Below are positions 53,743 to 63,000 of a stretch of 64,000 nt of DNA, one piece after another. Under the pieces are notes generated by a model that was not told the origin of the DNA, did not search any database, and worked only from the letters and a program-made list of their open reading frames with translations. How positions within the stretch are numbered: the stretch's first letter is position 1; every line of letters starts with the position of its first letter. The translations under genes were made by a program, and so were the position numbers. The DNA comes from Sulfitobacter litoralis (GTDB lineage: Bacteria; Pseudomonadota; Alphaproteobacteria; Rhodobacterales; Rhodobacteraceae), in contig NZ_FNJD01000011.1 in NCBI RefSeq assembly GCF_900103185.1, positions 1 to 64,000 on the forward strand. The letters run 5' to 3'.

Positions 53743-55059
53743 ATGAAGTATATGGCATCTTACGATTTAATGGAAACGATGAGAAACACCAATCAGTGGC
53801 TTGGCGCCACCGCGTTGGCGATGGCATCGTATCCCGCTTTTGCCGCTGTTCCGAACCCCGCGCTGAACTGGATGGCCGCTTGGGGCGAAGTCACCGAACG
53901 CAGCTTTTCGCGCATGGTGGTCAAACCTGATTGGGACATTCCGCCGGCTGTTGGTGCCGATGGTCTGGATCATCCCGTCCTGATTGAAAAAGAGCTTCAA
54001 GGTCCGTTTGGCGATCTGGTGCATTTCGTTGTGCAGGGCCGCGACACGCCCAAGCGCAAGATCCTGCTGGTCGCGCCCATGTCGGGCCACTATGCGACCC
54101 TGCTGCGGTCCACCGTGATCAGCCTGATCCCCGATGCGGATTTGTACATCACCGACTGGCATAATGCCCGCGACATCCCTGTCAGCGCCGGCAAGTTCGA
54201 CGTAGAGGATTATACCCTGCGGCTCGTCGACTATATGCGCCATCTGGGCCCCGACGTGCATGTGATCGCCGTCTGCCAGCCTGCGCCACTGACCCTTGCC
54301 GCAACCGCCTATCTGGCCGAACAGGATCCCAAGGCGCAGCCCAGCTCGCTCACGTTGATTGGCGGCCCGATCGACACCGCCGCCAGCCCGACAGAGGTGA
54401 CGGATTTCGGCCACCGCGTGAACATGAACCAGTTGCAAGAGATGATGATCCAGCAAGTCGGCTTCCAGCACCAGGGCGTGGGCCGCAAGGTCTATCCCGG
54501 TCTGTTGCAGCTGAACTCTTTCATCACGATGAACGCCGAAACCCACGCCAAGGCCTTCCGCGACCAGATCATGCGCGTCGCACAAGGGACGGCAGGCGAC
54601 CATGACAAGCATAACAAGTTCTACGACGAATACCTCGCCGTGATGGACATGCCCGCCGAATTCTACCTGTCTACCGTGCAGCGGATCTTTAAGGACAATG
54701 AAATCGGCACCAACAGCTTCACGATCCAAGGCCAGCCCGTCGACATCGGCAAGATCACGGATGTTGCGGTGAAAACCGTCGAAGGCACCAAGGATGATAT
54801 CTCGGCCCCTGGCCAATGTGTCGCCGCGCTGGACCTATGCACCGGCCTGCCCGACGACAAAAAGGCCAGCCATCTTGAAGACGGCGCAGGGCACTATGGT
54901 ATCTTCGCAGGCAAAAGCTGGCGCGAGAATATCCGCCCGCTGGTGCTGAAATTCATCGATGAAAACCAGCGCACGGCCAAGGCAGCGGCCCCCCAAGCCC
55001 CCGCCGCCCCAGCCAATGCCGGCAAGACTTCGGTTCCGGCCCAGAAGTCGACAGCATAA
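53743..55059 (+). CDS. phaZ: Intracellular PHB depolymerase
   Basis: A 438-residue intracellular PHB depolymerase of the Ralstonia/Paracoccus type, with the nucleophile Cys178 in VIAVCQPAPLTLAA. Start ATG 53743 has AGGAG upstream; the frame is open much further upstream, but that part is antisense to phaC. An alanine/proline-rich tail (residues 415-438) is added. It mobilises stored PHB. The TAA overlaps the next ATG by one base (TAATG). Confidence 0.93.
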   Translation: MKYMASYDLMETMRNTNQWLGATALAMASYPAFAAVPNPALNWMAAWGEVTERSFSRMVVKPDWDIPPAVGADGLDHPVLIEKELQGPFGDLVHFVVQGRDTPKRKILLVAPMSGHYATLLRSTVISLIPDADLYITDWHNARDIPVSAGKFDVEDYTLRLVDYMRHLGPDVHVIAVCQPAPLTLAATAYLAEQDPKAQPSSLTLIGGPIDTAASPTEVTDFGHRVNMNQLQEMMIQQVGFQHQGVGRKVYPGLLQLNSFITMNAETHAKAFRDQIMRVAQGTAGDHDKHNKFYDEYLAVMDMPAEFYLSTVQRIFKDNEIGTNSFTIQGQPVDIGKITDVAVKTVEGTKDDISAPGQCVAALDLCTGLPDDKKASHLEDGAGHYGIFAGKSWRENIRPLVLKFIDENQRTAKAAAPQAPAAPANAGKTSVPAQKSTA

Positions 55060-55649
55060 TGCCCGCCGCGCCGCGTGATCTGCCCTTTGCCTGCACCTGT
55101 GGGACTATCAAAGGGACTTTGCGCGGCGTGACACCCGCACGCGGCAGCCATGCCCAGTGTCACTGTATCGATTGCCGCGCGGCCGAGGTGTACTTGAACC
55201 ACCCCGACCCTGCGCCACAGGCGGTCCAACTGTTCCAAACCACGCCCGACCGTTTCGACTTTGATCAGGGGTTCGACCGACTGGGCGTGTTTGCTTTTGG
55301 TGAAAAGAGCCTGCTGCGCTGGTATGCGACCTGCTGCGGGACGCCGATGTTCAACACGCTGCGCAAGCCCAAGCTTGCCTTTGCCAGCATCATGACCAGC
55401 GCTCTGTCCGACCCTTCGGCGCTTGGGCCCATCGTCGGCACCGGATATATCCCCACACCGTCAGGCAAAACCCGCAACGAGGGACTGCCGCGGTTGATCT
55501 GGGGGGCGCTATCGCGTGCTGCGGGGGCCAAGATAACGGGACGGTGGAAAACCAACCCCTTTATCGATCCCGATACCACGACGCCCAACCGCCCTGTGCA
55601 GATCGTGCCGCACGACCAGCGCCAAGCCATCCTCGACGCCCTGCGTTAA
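55059..55649 (+). CDS. DUF6151-like/GFA-type zinc-binding protein
   Basis: A 196-residue protein with a Cys cluster: CTCG near residue 12, CHCIDC near 35 and CC near 95 in YATCCGTPMF, the pattern of a zinc-binding CENP-V/GFA fold. It overlaps the phaZ stop by one base, so it is translated with phaZ. A role in PHB use is only suggested by coupling. Confidence 0.7.
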   Translation: MPAAPRDLPFACTCGTIKGTLRGVTPARGSHAQCHCIDCRAAEVYLNHPDPAPQAVQLFQTTPDRFDFDQGFDRLGVFAFGEKSLLRWYATCCGTPMFNTLRKPKLAFASIMTSALSDPSALGPIVGTGYIPTPSGKTRNEGLPRLIWGALSRAAGAKITGRWKTNPFIDPDTTTPNRPVQIVPHDQRQAILDALR

Positions 55650-55664
55650 TCCCGTCCTCAGTCG

Positions 55665-56375
55665 CTAGGCAGGGGCCAGGGGCAGCTTCATCCATTCCTT
55701 GATCGCTGCAGTCGTTGCCTCTGGCTGCTCCAGCGTGGGCAGATGCCCTGCCCCCTCGATCACGCGCAAAATGGCATAGGGCAGCAATTCGGCCATAAAA
55801 CTATGGCGCTTGACGGGGTTCAGCTTGCCCACCTCGCCACACATCACCAGCGTCGGCACCTTGCACTTGCGCAGCACCGCTTGCTGGTCGCGTGCCCGTT
55901 GCAAGGCGCGGGCCTGACGGATGTAGACCTCGGGTCCCATCGTGTCTGCCATATCCATCGCGATCTCTAGGATCGCCGCGCGGTTCGGGCCGGGGGCCAA
56001 CCACAAAGGGTCCAGCTCTTCGCGCATCGCATCCGCCAGCCGCCCCGACTTGACCTTGACGATCAGCATCTCGCGGGCCGCCGCGGCCTGCGGTGGTTCG
56101 GCCAGCGGACTGGCCCCAATCAGCGCCAACCGTGACAAACGGTCCGGCGCACGGCGCAAAATCTCAAGAGCGACCGCCCCGCCCAACCCCATCCCTGCCA
56201 GCGCAAACCGTTTGGGCAATTGATCCAGCAGACCGGAGGCAATTTCCTCGATCCGTTCGCCTTGGGTGATCGGGGCCACGGTAACGGCGGTTTTCGCCGA
56301 CAGTTCGGCAATCTGCGGCCAGAACACCCGCGCGTCAGACATGAGGCCGGGCAGAAGAACAAGAGGGTCAGCCAT
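55665..56375 (-). CDS. Alpha/beta-hydrolase homologue lacking the catalytic Ser
   Basis: A 236-residue alpha/beta-hydrolase fold protein (PLVLLPGLMSDARVFWPQ, oxyanion-strand region; C-terminal GAGHLPTLEQP). The nucleophile elbow reads GMGLGG: the position expected to hold Ser is Gly63, and the Asp of the CGEVGKLNP segment is also missing, leaving only the His. It is therefore probably non-catalytic or uses another chemistry. The start at ATG 56375 is preferred to 56390. Confidence 0.8.
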   Translation of the reverse strand: MADPLVLLPGLMSDARVFWPQIAELSAKTAVTVAPITQGERIEEIASGLLDQLPKRFALAGMGLGGAVALEILRRAPDRLSRLALIGASPLAEPPQAAAAREMLIVKVKSGRLADAMREELDPLWLAPGPNRAAILEIAMDMADTMGPEVYIRQARALQRARDQQAVLRKCKVPTLVMCGEVGKLNPVKRHSFMAELLPYAILRVIEGAGHLPTLEQPEATTAAIKEWMKLPLAPA

Positions 56376-56440
56376 GTATGTCCCTGTCATTAGTCATAAA
56401 TTCGCGCCACTTCGGGACACTGCTGCTGCGCCGTACCTCA

Positions 56441-57073
56441 TCATGGATAGGCGATGCCACGCAAGGGCGGAAAATCCTTATAGCGCGTGCGGCGCTGCGC
56501 CAAGGGCTCTGACGGCGACTTCCCGCCACGCAGTAACATTCCGCGCGGTGCGATATAGCTGGAAATGCTGCGCTGCGGCTCTGGTCGCCAGGTCAGGTTA
56601 AAGGCCGCGAGCTTGGGAAAGAACCACATCTCGGAATAGGGCAGATGATCATGCACCCACCACGCCAGATCGCGCCAGTCGCGGCCCTGATCATACTGGT
56701 CGGCAAACCACGGGATCACGATGCTGGCGCCCGCGATTGCCTGCGCCCCTGCCCCGCGATCCCAGATATGACATTCGATCGGGTTGTCATTGGCCGCGCA
56801 ATTCAGCTTGTGCCGGTTGCCATAGGCATTCAGCGCCGCCGACCGATACCCTGACCGCACAGCGATACGTCCAAAGGTTTCCTCTAGCGGGTCCAGCAAC
56901 GACGTGCAAAAGGCCCGCCCGTTTTCGATCGCAAGATCAGGATCGTCGGGGATATTGGGCTGTCCGTGAAAGCCCGAAATCTCAGAGTACATAAAATCGC
57001 GCATAAAGAAATGCCGGGACAGCCGGACCCGCCCAAAAGTCTCGAGGCTCCACATGCTGGCCGGTTTGCGCAT
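56441..57073 (-). CDS. Hypothetical protein resembling an M15-type peptidase
   Basis: A 210-residue protein. RHFFMRDFMYSEISG at the start, VRSGYRSAALNAYG at about 75 and ECHIWDRGAG near 100 recall the D-Ala-D-Ala/peptidase M15 fold, in which the SxHxxGxAxD metal motif is expected; here only HIWD is apparent. The family is not certain. No signal peptide is seen, so if it acts on peptidoglycan, export is unexplained. It lies between two hydrolase genes on the same strand. Confidence 0.55.
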   Translation of the reverse strand: MRKPASMWSLETFGRVRLSRHFFMRDFMYSEISGFHGQPNIPDDPDLAIENGRAFCTSLLDPLEETFGRIAVRSGYRSAALNAYGNRHKLNCAANDNPIECHIWDRGAGAQAIAGASIVIPWFADQYDQGRDWRDLAWWVHDHLPYSEMWFFPKLAAFNLTWRPEPQRSISSYIAPRGMLLRGGKSPSEPLAQRRTRYKDFPPLRGIAYP

Positions 57074-57090
57074 GGCGAAGCCCCTTTCCC

Positions 57091-57840
57091 TCAGGCCGCG
57101 GCGGCGACCTCTTCCACCGCTTGGATCAGCAGGCCCAGACAGCGGTCGTCGGAAAAGCGATGGTCCGCATCCTTGACCAGTTGCAACTGCATATCCGGCC
57201 CCTGCGCATGTTCCAGCAGCCGCACAGCGGTGGCAACGCTGACGGCGGTGTCTGCGGTGCCTTGAAGGAAACGCGTCGGGAACGGCAGATGCAGCGGATC
57301 GCGCAGCACCAGCTGTGCGCGCCCGTCCTCGATCATCCGGCGGGTGATGATGTAAGGCTCCATATAATCAGACGGCAGTTCGACCTGCCCCGTCTCGGCC
57401 AAAGTCTGTTTCTGCGCATCGGTGAAGCTGGCCCAATAGCCGTCTTCGGTGAAATCAGGGGCCGCGGCGATGGTCACCAGCCCCGCGATCCGCGACGGCA
57501 GCGCGCGCGCCAACAGCAGCGACTGCCAGCCGCCCATGGACGACCCCACCGGCAAGATCGGCCCCTCGGTCAGTGCTGCTACCGCCGCCAAGGTATCTTC
57601 GGCCCAATCGCCAATGCAGCCGTCGGTAAACGCGCCAGAGGATTCCCCGTGACCCGAATAATCGAACCGCAAGAACGCCCGCCCCTCGCGTTTGGCCCAG
57701 TCTTCAAGGAACACCGCCTTGGTGCCCATCATGTCGGATTTCAGACCGCCCAGAAACACCACGCAAGGGCCTTTTCCGTCGGTCTTGTGATAAGCCAGCC
57801 GCCGCCCTTGAGGCGTTTCCAGATACATCGGAGCCGTCAT
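57091..57840 (-). CDS. Alpha/beta hydrolase (ABHD10-like)
   Basis: A 249-residue hydrolase with an intact catalytic set: Ser in VGSSMGGWQS, Asp in QGTADTAVS and His in DADHRFSDD. LRFDYSGHGESSGAFTDG lies near residue 60. It resembles mitochondrial-type ABHD10 thioesterases. It is three bases downstream of the 77-residue ORF, probably one transcript. Confidence 0.88.
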   Translation of the reverse strand: MTAPMYLETPQGRRLAYHKTDGKGPCVVFLGGLKSDMMGTKAVFLEDWAKREGRAFLRFDYSGHGESSGAFTDGCIGDWAEDTLAAVAALTEGPILPVGSSMGGWQSLLLARALPSRIAGLVTIAAAPDFTEDGYWASFTDAQKQTLAETGQVELPSDYMEPYIITRRMIEDGRAQLVLRDPLHLPFPTRFLQGTADTAVSVATAVRLLEHAQGPDMQLQLVKDADHRFSDDRCLGLLIQAVEEVAAAA

Positions 57841-57842
57841 CC

Positions 57843-58076
57843 TCAGCCCCCCAGATAGGTGCCCTTGGCGGGGCGATAAAAGATTTTCTGATTGTGCAGA
57901 CGGCCCAGCAGATCGTCGATCCGGCGCAGGCTGTCTTTGGCGGCATCGGCGGGCAGCATCGATGCCGTTTCATTCAGCGCGTCCATCGACAGATCACGTT
58001 TGGTCACATGCAAGGCCGCTTCGATCAGGTCGATATCGCTGATCGTCAGCTCAAAGTTGCGGTTGTGTTTGGACAT
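57843..58076 (-). CDS. Small conserved hypothetical protein
   Basis: A 77-residue soluble protein (FELTISDIDLIEAALHVTKRD, RRIDDLLGRLHNQKIFYRP), predicted mostly helical. It sits immediately upstream of the ABHD10-like gene with three bases between them. I do not recognise a family. Confidence 0.65.
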   Translation of the reverse strand: MSKHNRNFELTISDIDLIEAALHVTKRDLSMDALNETASMLPADAAKDSLRRIDDLLGRLHNQKIFYRPAKGTYLGG

Positions 58077-58135
58077 GGGCTTCCCCCCTTTGGGTCAAAT
58101 GCGCGCCCCAGTCATACGGCGCGCGGCCCCAACGA

Positions 58136-59416
58136 TCAATCCGCCGCTTCGACTTCGCGCAGGCCAAGCGCCGCCAACGCCGCCGCCGCGGACATGGCTG
58201 CGAATAAAACCAGCGTTGCCACTGGCCCGATCAGTGCCGCGCCGCCACCCGCCACACCGGCGATCAGCAGCAGCCCGCCAATCACGGTGTTGGACACGGC
58301 GGCATAGGCCGACCGCTGGTCCTTGGGCGACATATCCACCAGATAGGTCGACCGCCCCTGCCGCACCCCGTGATAGGCGATCATCAGGACAAACAGCACC
58401 AGCGGCATCGCCCAGATCTGCGTCGCCATGCCAAGCAGCGCCAGCGCCACCGCCCCCACCATCGCCACTGCACCGACAATGCCGGTCAACATCAGCACAC
58501 GGCGGCTCGACCGATCCGACAACCGCCCCCAGACGTACGAGCTCAGCAGCGACGCCAAGGCCGAGGCGAGCACCAGCGCGCCAAGCTGGCCGAGGGCGGA
58601 TTGATCCTCGCCCCCCGCCAGCACCACAAAATACGGCGGCGCAAGCGATGTGGCGACCAACAGCCCGCGCACCAGTATGAACCGTCGCAGGTTTGCGTCT
58701 TCTTTGAGGATGGCAAAGCTGGCCGGCGTGGCCTTGGCGCTGTCGCTCGGGGCCTCGTCCAGCGTTGAAAACAGCAGCGCCGCCCCGCCCCACAGCAGCG
58801 CGGCCAGCGCAATCGCCGCAATCACCACGCCGCGATCCTGCACCAGCCCTGACATCAGCAACAGCGCCAGCACCAGCACACCGCCCGCGGCAACGGATCC
58901 CGCCGTGCCCGTGATCGATCCGCGCCGCGACTTGCCCACGGTCTTGCCCAAAATATCCTTATACGACACCGAACAGGCGGCACGGCTGACCGCCAGCCCC
59001 GCCAGCGCCCCGCAAATTGCCAGCCCCGCCGCTGATCCGTCCAAAGTGAGCGCCGCCAGCACGATCAACGCCGCGAAAATGCCCTGCCCCGCAGACCCCG
59101 CGACCCAAGCCCATTTGCGCCGCGCCATCGCTTGCACCCAGCCCGCCATCACGATCTGCGGTAGCAGCGCCCCCGCCTCGCGGATCGGCACCAGCGCCCC
59201 CGCATAGACCGCTGGCGCGCCAAGCGCTGTCAGCAGCCACGACAACATCAGCTTGGGGTCAATCAGCCCGTCCGCGACTTTGGTCATCGTCAGGCTGGCG
59301 ATATGGCGCAGGGCGTTCCGGGCCTCGGCCTCTTGCGCGTGGGGCGACAGGTCCTGCGCGTCGCCCTCTGCCCCCGAAAGGGTATCAAACGCCCGCTGCG
59401 CCATATCATCTTGCAT
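58136..59416 (-). CDS. MFS-type transporter
   Basis: A 426-residue membrane protein with about twelve helices. A 40-residue polar N-terminus precedes the first helix. SYVWGRLSDRSSRRVLMLTG is the loop between helices typical of MFS carriers. Strong enrichment in Ala, Gly and Leu. It is transcribed divergently from thrS. Substrate unknown. Confidence 0.85.
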   Translation of the reverse strand: MQDDMAQRAFDTLSGAEGDAQDLSPHAQEAEARNALRHIASLTMTKVADGLIDPKLMLSWLLTALGAPAVYAGALVPIREAGALLPQIVMAGWVQAMARRKWAWVAGSAGQGIFAALIVLAALTLDGSAAGLAICGALAGLAVSRAACSVSYKDILGKTVGKSRRGSITGTAGSVAAGGVLVLALLLMSGLVQDRGVVIAAIALAALLWGGAALLFSTLDEAPSDSAKATPASFAILKEDANLRRFILVRGLLVATSLAPPYFVVLAGGEDQSALGQLGALVLASALASLLSSYVWGRLSDRSSRRVLMLTGIVGAVAMVGAVALALLGMATQIWAMPLVLFVLMIAYHGVRQGRSTYLVDMSPKDQRSAYAAVSNTVIGGLLLIAGVAGGGAALIGPVATLVLFAAMSAAAALAALGLREVEAAD

Positions 59417-59588
59417 ATCTTCCGGTCCCGTCGCTTCTTGGTAATTCCCTGCAATCTATCGCATGGGGCCGCCAAGGAAAGGACCCCACCGTGATATTGA
59501 CAACCCAGACCACCGACGCCAAACAGGCCGAACGCATATAACCCGCAACCGGGCGTCTCGTAGGCGCCAAACCGACGAGGAGGCCCGA

Positions 59589-61538
59589 ATGGCCCAGATC
59601 ACCCTCACCCTTCCCGATGGCAACGCACGTCAGTACGACGCAGGTATCACTGCGGGCGACGTGGCCAACGACATCTCCAAATCGCTTGGCAAAAAAGCGA
59701 TCAGCGCCACCGTGGACGGTGCGCATTTTGATCTGGCCTGGCCGATCAACGCAGATGCCGACATCGCGATCCACACCATGGCCGACGAAGCGCAAGCGAA
59801 CGAGCTGGTGCGCCACGACCTTGCCCACATCATGGCCCGCGCCGTGCAGGACCTGTGGCCCGATACCAAGGTCACCATCGGCCCCGTCATCAAGGACGGC
59901 TGGTACTATGACTTTGACCGCAAGGAATCCTTCACCCCCGAAGACCTTGGCCTGATCGAAAAGAAGATGAAGGAAATCATCAACAAGCGTGACCCCGTCC
60001 GGACCGAGGTCTGGGACCGCGCCCACGCGATCAAGCATTACGAGGATTTGGGCGAACCTTATAAGGTCGAGCTGATCAACAGCATCCCCGGCAACGAGCC
60101 GCTGCGCATGTACTGGCACGGCGACTGGCAAGACCTCTGCCGTGGCCCGCACCTGCAACACACCGGCCAAGTCCCCGGCGACGCCTTCAAACTGATGTCC
60201 ATCGCGGGCGCTTATTGGCGCGGCGACAGCGACCGCGCGATGCTGCAACGGATTTACGGCGTGGCCTTCACCGGCAAGGAAAAGCTCAAAGCGCACCTGA
60301 ACATGCTCGAAGAGGCCGCCAAACGCGACCACCGCAAGCTGGGCCGCGAGATGGACCTGTTCCACATGCAAGAAGAAGCGCCGGGCCAGATCTTCTGGCA
60401 CCCCAACGGCTGGCACATCTATACCGAGCTTCAGGATTACATGCGCCGCAAACAACGCGCCGGCGGCTATGTCGAGGTGAACACACCGCAGGTCGTGGAC
60501 CGTAAACTCTGGGAAGCCTCCGGCCACTGGGAGAAATACCAAGACCACATGTTCATCGTCGAAGTGGACGAGGAACATGCCCGCGAAAAATCGGTCAACG
60601 CGCTGAAACCGATGAACTGCCCCTGCCACGTGCAAATCTTTAACCAGGGTCTGAAATCCTACCGCGACCTGCCCCTGCGCATGGCCGAATTCGGGTCGTG
60701 CAACCGCTATGAACCCTCGGGCGCGCTGCACGGGATCATGCGGGTGCGCGGCTTTACGCAGGACGACGGCCATATTTTCTGCGCCGAAGACCAGATCGAA
60801 GCCGAGACCGCCAAGTTCATCGAATTTCTGTCCGGCATCTACAAAGACCTCGGGTTTGAAAACTTCAGCGTCAAATTCTCGGACCGGCCTGAAAAACGCT
60901 CCGGCTCGGACGAGGTCTGGGACAAAGCCGAGGCCGCGTTGCTGTCTGCCACCCGCGCAGCTGGCATCGAACCCACGCTCAACCCCGGCGAAGGCGCGTT
61001 CTATGGCCCGAAACTGGAATTTGTGCTGACCGACGCCATCGGCCGCGACTGGCAATGTGGCACCCATCAGGTGGACTTCGTGTTGCCCGAACGGCTTGAT
61101 GCGACCTATATCGGGTCGGATGGCGCGAAACACCGCCCCGTTATGCTGCACCGCGCGACATTGGGATCATTCGAACGTTTTATCGGCATCCTGATCGAAG
61201 AACACGCAGGCAAACTGCCCTTCTGGCTGGCCCCGCGTCAGGTTGTCGTGGCCGCCATCACCTCAGAGGCCGATGACTACGTCCACGAGGTCGTCGCCAC
61301 TCTTAAGGCACAAGGCGTCCGCGCCGAGGCGGATGTCCGCAACGAGAAAATCAACTACAAGGTCCGTGAACATTCGGTCGGCAAAGTGCCGGTGATCCTT
61401 GCGGTCGGTGGCCGCGAGGTCGAAGAGAAAACCGTATCGGTGCGTCGTCTGGGCGAAAAGCAAACCTCCGTTCAGGCACTATCGGACGTAGCGAACGCCT
61501 TGGGCATCGAAGCCACACCGCCCGATCTGCGCGGCTGA
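59589..61538 (+). CDS. thrS: Threonine-tRNA ligase
   Basis: A 649-residue class II synthetase: a TGS domain ([19 protein letters not shown]), the editing domain with [12 protein letters not shown] and RGPHLQHTG, the catalytic core with [12 protein letters not shown] (zinc Cys), [16 protein letters not shown] and the C-terminal anticodon domain. The ATG at 59589 has GAGGAGG; the frame continues upstream but only as unrelated sequence. Confidence 0.98.
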   Translation: MAQITLTLPDGNARQYDAGITAGDVANDISKSLGKKAISATVDGAHFDLAWPINADADIAIHTMADEAQANELVRHDLAHIMARAVQDLWPDTKVTIGPVIKDGWYYDFDRKESFTPEDLGLIEKKMKEIINKRDPVRTEVWDRAHAIKHYEDLGEPYKVELINSIPGNEPLRMYWHGDWQDLCRGPHLQHTGQVPGDAFKLMSIAGAYWRGDSDRAMLQRIYGVAFTGKEKLKAHLNMLEEAAKRDHRKLGREMDLFHMQEEAPGQIFWHPNGWHIYTELQDYMRRKQRAGGYVEVNTPQVVDRKLWEASGHWEKYQDHMFIVEVDEEHAREKSVNALKPMNCPCHVQIFNQGLKSYRDLPLRMAEFGSCNRYEPSGALHGIMRVRGFTQDDGHIFCAEDQIEAETAKFIEFLSGIYKDLGFENFSVKFSDRPEKRSGSDEVWDKAEAALLSATRAAGIEPTLNPGEGAFYGPKLEFVLTDAIGRDWQCGTHQVDFVLPERLDATYIGSDGAKHRPVMLHRATLGSFERFIGILIEEHAGKLPFWLAPRQVVVAAITSEADDYVHEVVATLKAQGVRAEADVRNEKINYKVREHSVGKVPVILAVGGREVEEKTVSVRRLGEKQTSVQALSDVANALGIEATPPDLRG

Positions 61539-61556
61539 AACCTGTAACAAACCTCT

Positions 61557-61581
61557 CGGGGCGCAACGATCTTGCGCCCCG
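61557..61581 (+). terminator. Hairpin after thrS
   Basis: CGGGGCGCAA and TTGCGCCCCG pair over ten bases with a CGATC loop, 18 bases after the stop. No T-run follows. Confidence 0.6.
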
Positions 61582-61757
61582 ATCCTGTCACTATGTTTCA
61601 AAATTGCGCCTTACGACGCGGGATTCTCACGCATTGTTACAAAAAAACCGGCGATTTCCTGACGCCTCTGTGACACACTTTGATGTGAGTAGCTTTGTCG
61701 CACCCCCCGCGGCTTAATGTCCTTATCGACACGCAACCCAATCAGGAGGAAACACCA

Positions 61758-62060
61758 ATGTCCAACACAATGAAAACCCTCGCCGTTGCCGGCGCTGTTG
61801 CCGCAGCCATGTCCGCTCATGGCACAACAGCCAATGCGGCATCCAAAGAAAAATGCTATGGCGTGGCACTTGCCGGTCAGAATGATTGCGCAGCAGGCCC
61901 CGGCACCACATGCGCCGGCACATCCGTCACTGATTACCAAGGCAACGCCTGGACGCTGGTTGACGCAGGCACCTGCGCCGAGATGGAGCTGCCCGAAATG
62001 GCTGACGGCTCCGAGCGTATGGGTTCGCTCGAAGCGCTGGACCGCGATCTGCCAGCCTAA
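61758..62060 (+). CDS. bufA: Bufferin precursor (BufA1, DUF2282 family)
   Basis: A 100-residue precursor. A Sec signal peptide ([23 protein letters not shown]) is followed by the core with four cysteines at 33, 44, 52 and 73, in [18 protein letters not shown] and GTTCAG, the typical pattern of DUF2282 bufferins. The tail is acidic. Bufferins are copper-sequestering RiPPs in which the partner BufB/BufC converts inner cysteines to thiooxazoles before export to the periplasm. A strong AGGAGGA site and the hairpin after the gene suggest high expression. Confidence 0.92.
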   Translation: MSNTMKTLAVAGAVAAAMSAHGTTANAASKEKCYGVALAGQNDCAAGPGTTCAGTSVTDYQGNAWTLVDAGTCAEMELPEMADGSERMGSLEALDRDLPA

Positions 62061-62084
62061 GGCCCCTTGCGGCTTAAACCCCTC

Positions 62085-62118
62085 GCCTGTGCAGCACGGA
62101 GCATCCGGCTGCGCAGGC
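62085..62118 (+). promoter_or_regulatory. Stable hairpin between bufA and bufB
   Basis: GCCTGTGCAGC (62085-62095) and GCTGCGCAGGC (62108-62118) form an 11-bp stem with one G-U pair and a 12-base loop. No T-run follows, so it is more likely an mRNA-stabilising or partially terminating element that makes precursor exceed the maturation enzymes. Confidence 0.7.
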
Positions 62119-62151
62119 CCCTTACGCGACCCCTAAGATAGGGAGCCCCCC

Positions 62152-63000
62152 ATGCCAGACGGAACCGCCCGTTTCGCCACCCTGCCCGCCAGCCCCGGCG
62201 TTGGCTATAAACCCCAGCATTTCAAAGACCTGCAAGACGATCCTGGTCCGGTACAGTGGATCGAAATCCATGCAGAGAATTACATGGGCGACGGCGGCCG
62301 TCCCCTTGCGCAGCTGCGCGCGCTGTCCGAAAAGTTCGCGCTGTCAGTCCATGGTGTCGGCCTCAGCATCGGTGGTGAAATGCCGCTCGATCGTGACCAT
62401 CTGGCCCGTCTGAAAAAGCTCTGCGACTGGGCAAAGCCCGCCAGTTTTTCCGAACATCTGGCCTGGTCCACCCATGAGAGCGAATTTTTGAACGACCTGT
62501 TGCCCTTGCCCTATACGGAATCCACCCTGTCCCGCGTGGCCGACCACATCAGTCAGGTTCAGGACACAATTGGGCGTCAAATGCTGCTGGAAAACCCCTC
62601 CAGCTACCTCGCCTTTGATGAATCCACCTTGTCTGAAACCGACTTTTTAGCCGAACTTACCCATCGAACCTCCTGCGGTTTATTGCTGGATGTCAACAAT
62701 GTGTTCATTTCGGCCCAAAACCTTGGTCTCGCGCCCCGCGACTATATCGACGCCTATCCGGTCGACGCCGTGGGCGAGCTTCACGTTGGCGGCCACGAAG
62801 AAGACAGCGTTGGTTTCAACCAGCCGCTTTTGATCGACAGCCACAGTCGCCCCGTTGTCGACCCCGTCTGGGATTTGCTGGCCTATACGCTGGACCGCAC
62901 CGGCCCCAAGCCCGTGCTGGTGGAATGGGACAATGACGTGCCCGACTGGCCGACCCTGCGCACAGAGGCAGAGCGTGCGGCGGATGTGCTGACCCGATGA
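62152..63000 (+). CDS. bufB: MNIO-family (DUF692) maturase BufB
   Basis: A 282-residue TIM-barrel iron enzyme of the multinuclear non-heme-iron oxidative family. Conserved metal-site residues are visible: VHGVGLSIGG (His67), SEHLAW (His102), LLENPS (Glu147), LLDVNNVF (Asp180, Asn182/183), ELHVGGH (His211, His215) and IDSHSRPVVDPVW. It converts Cys residues of the BufA precursor to thiooxazole. Its stop overlaps the bufC start by ATGA. Confidence 0.94.
   Translation: MPDGTARFATLPASPGVGYKPQHFKDLQDDPGPVQWIEIHAENYMGDGGRPLAQLRALSEKFALSVHGVGLSIGGEMPLDRDHLARLKKLCDWAKPASFSEHLAWSTHESEFLNDLLPLPYTESTLSRVADHISQVQDTIGRQMLLENPSSYLAFDESTLSETDFLAELTHRTSCGLLLDVNNVFISAQNLGLAPRDYIDAYPVDAVGELHVGGHEEDSVGFNQPLLIDSHSRPVVDPVWDLLAYTLDRTGPKPVLVEWDNDVPDWPTLRTEAERAADVLTR

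Noticed and set aside
59406-61151. 581-codon minus-strand frame opposite thrS
   Set aside because: Shadow of thrS, with no domain and no start signal.
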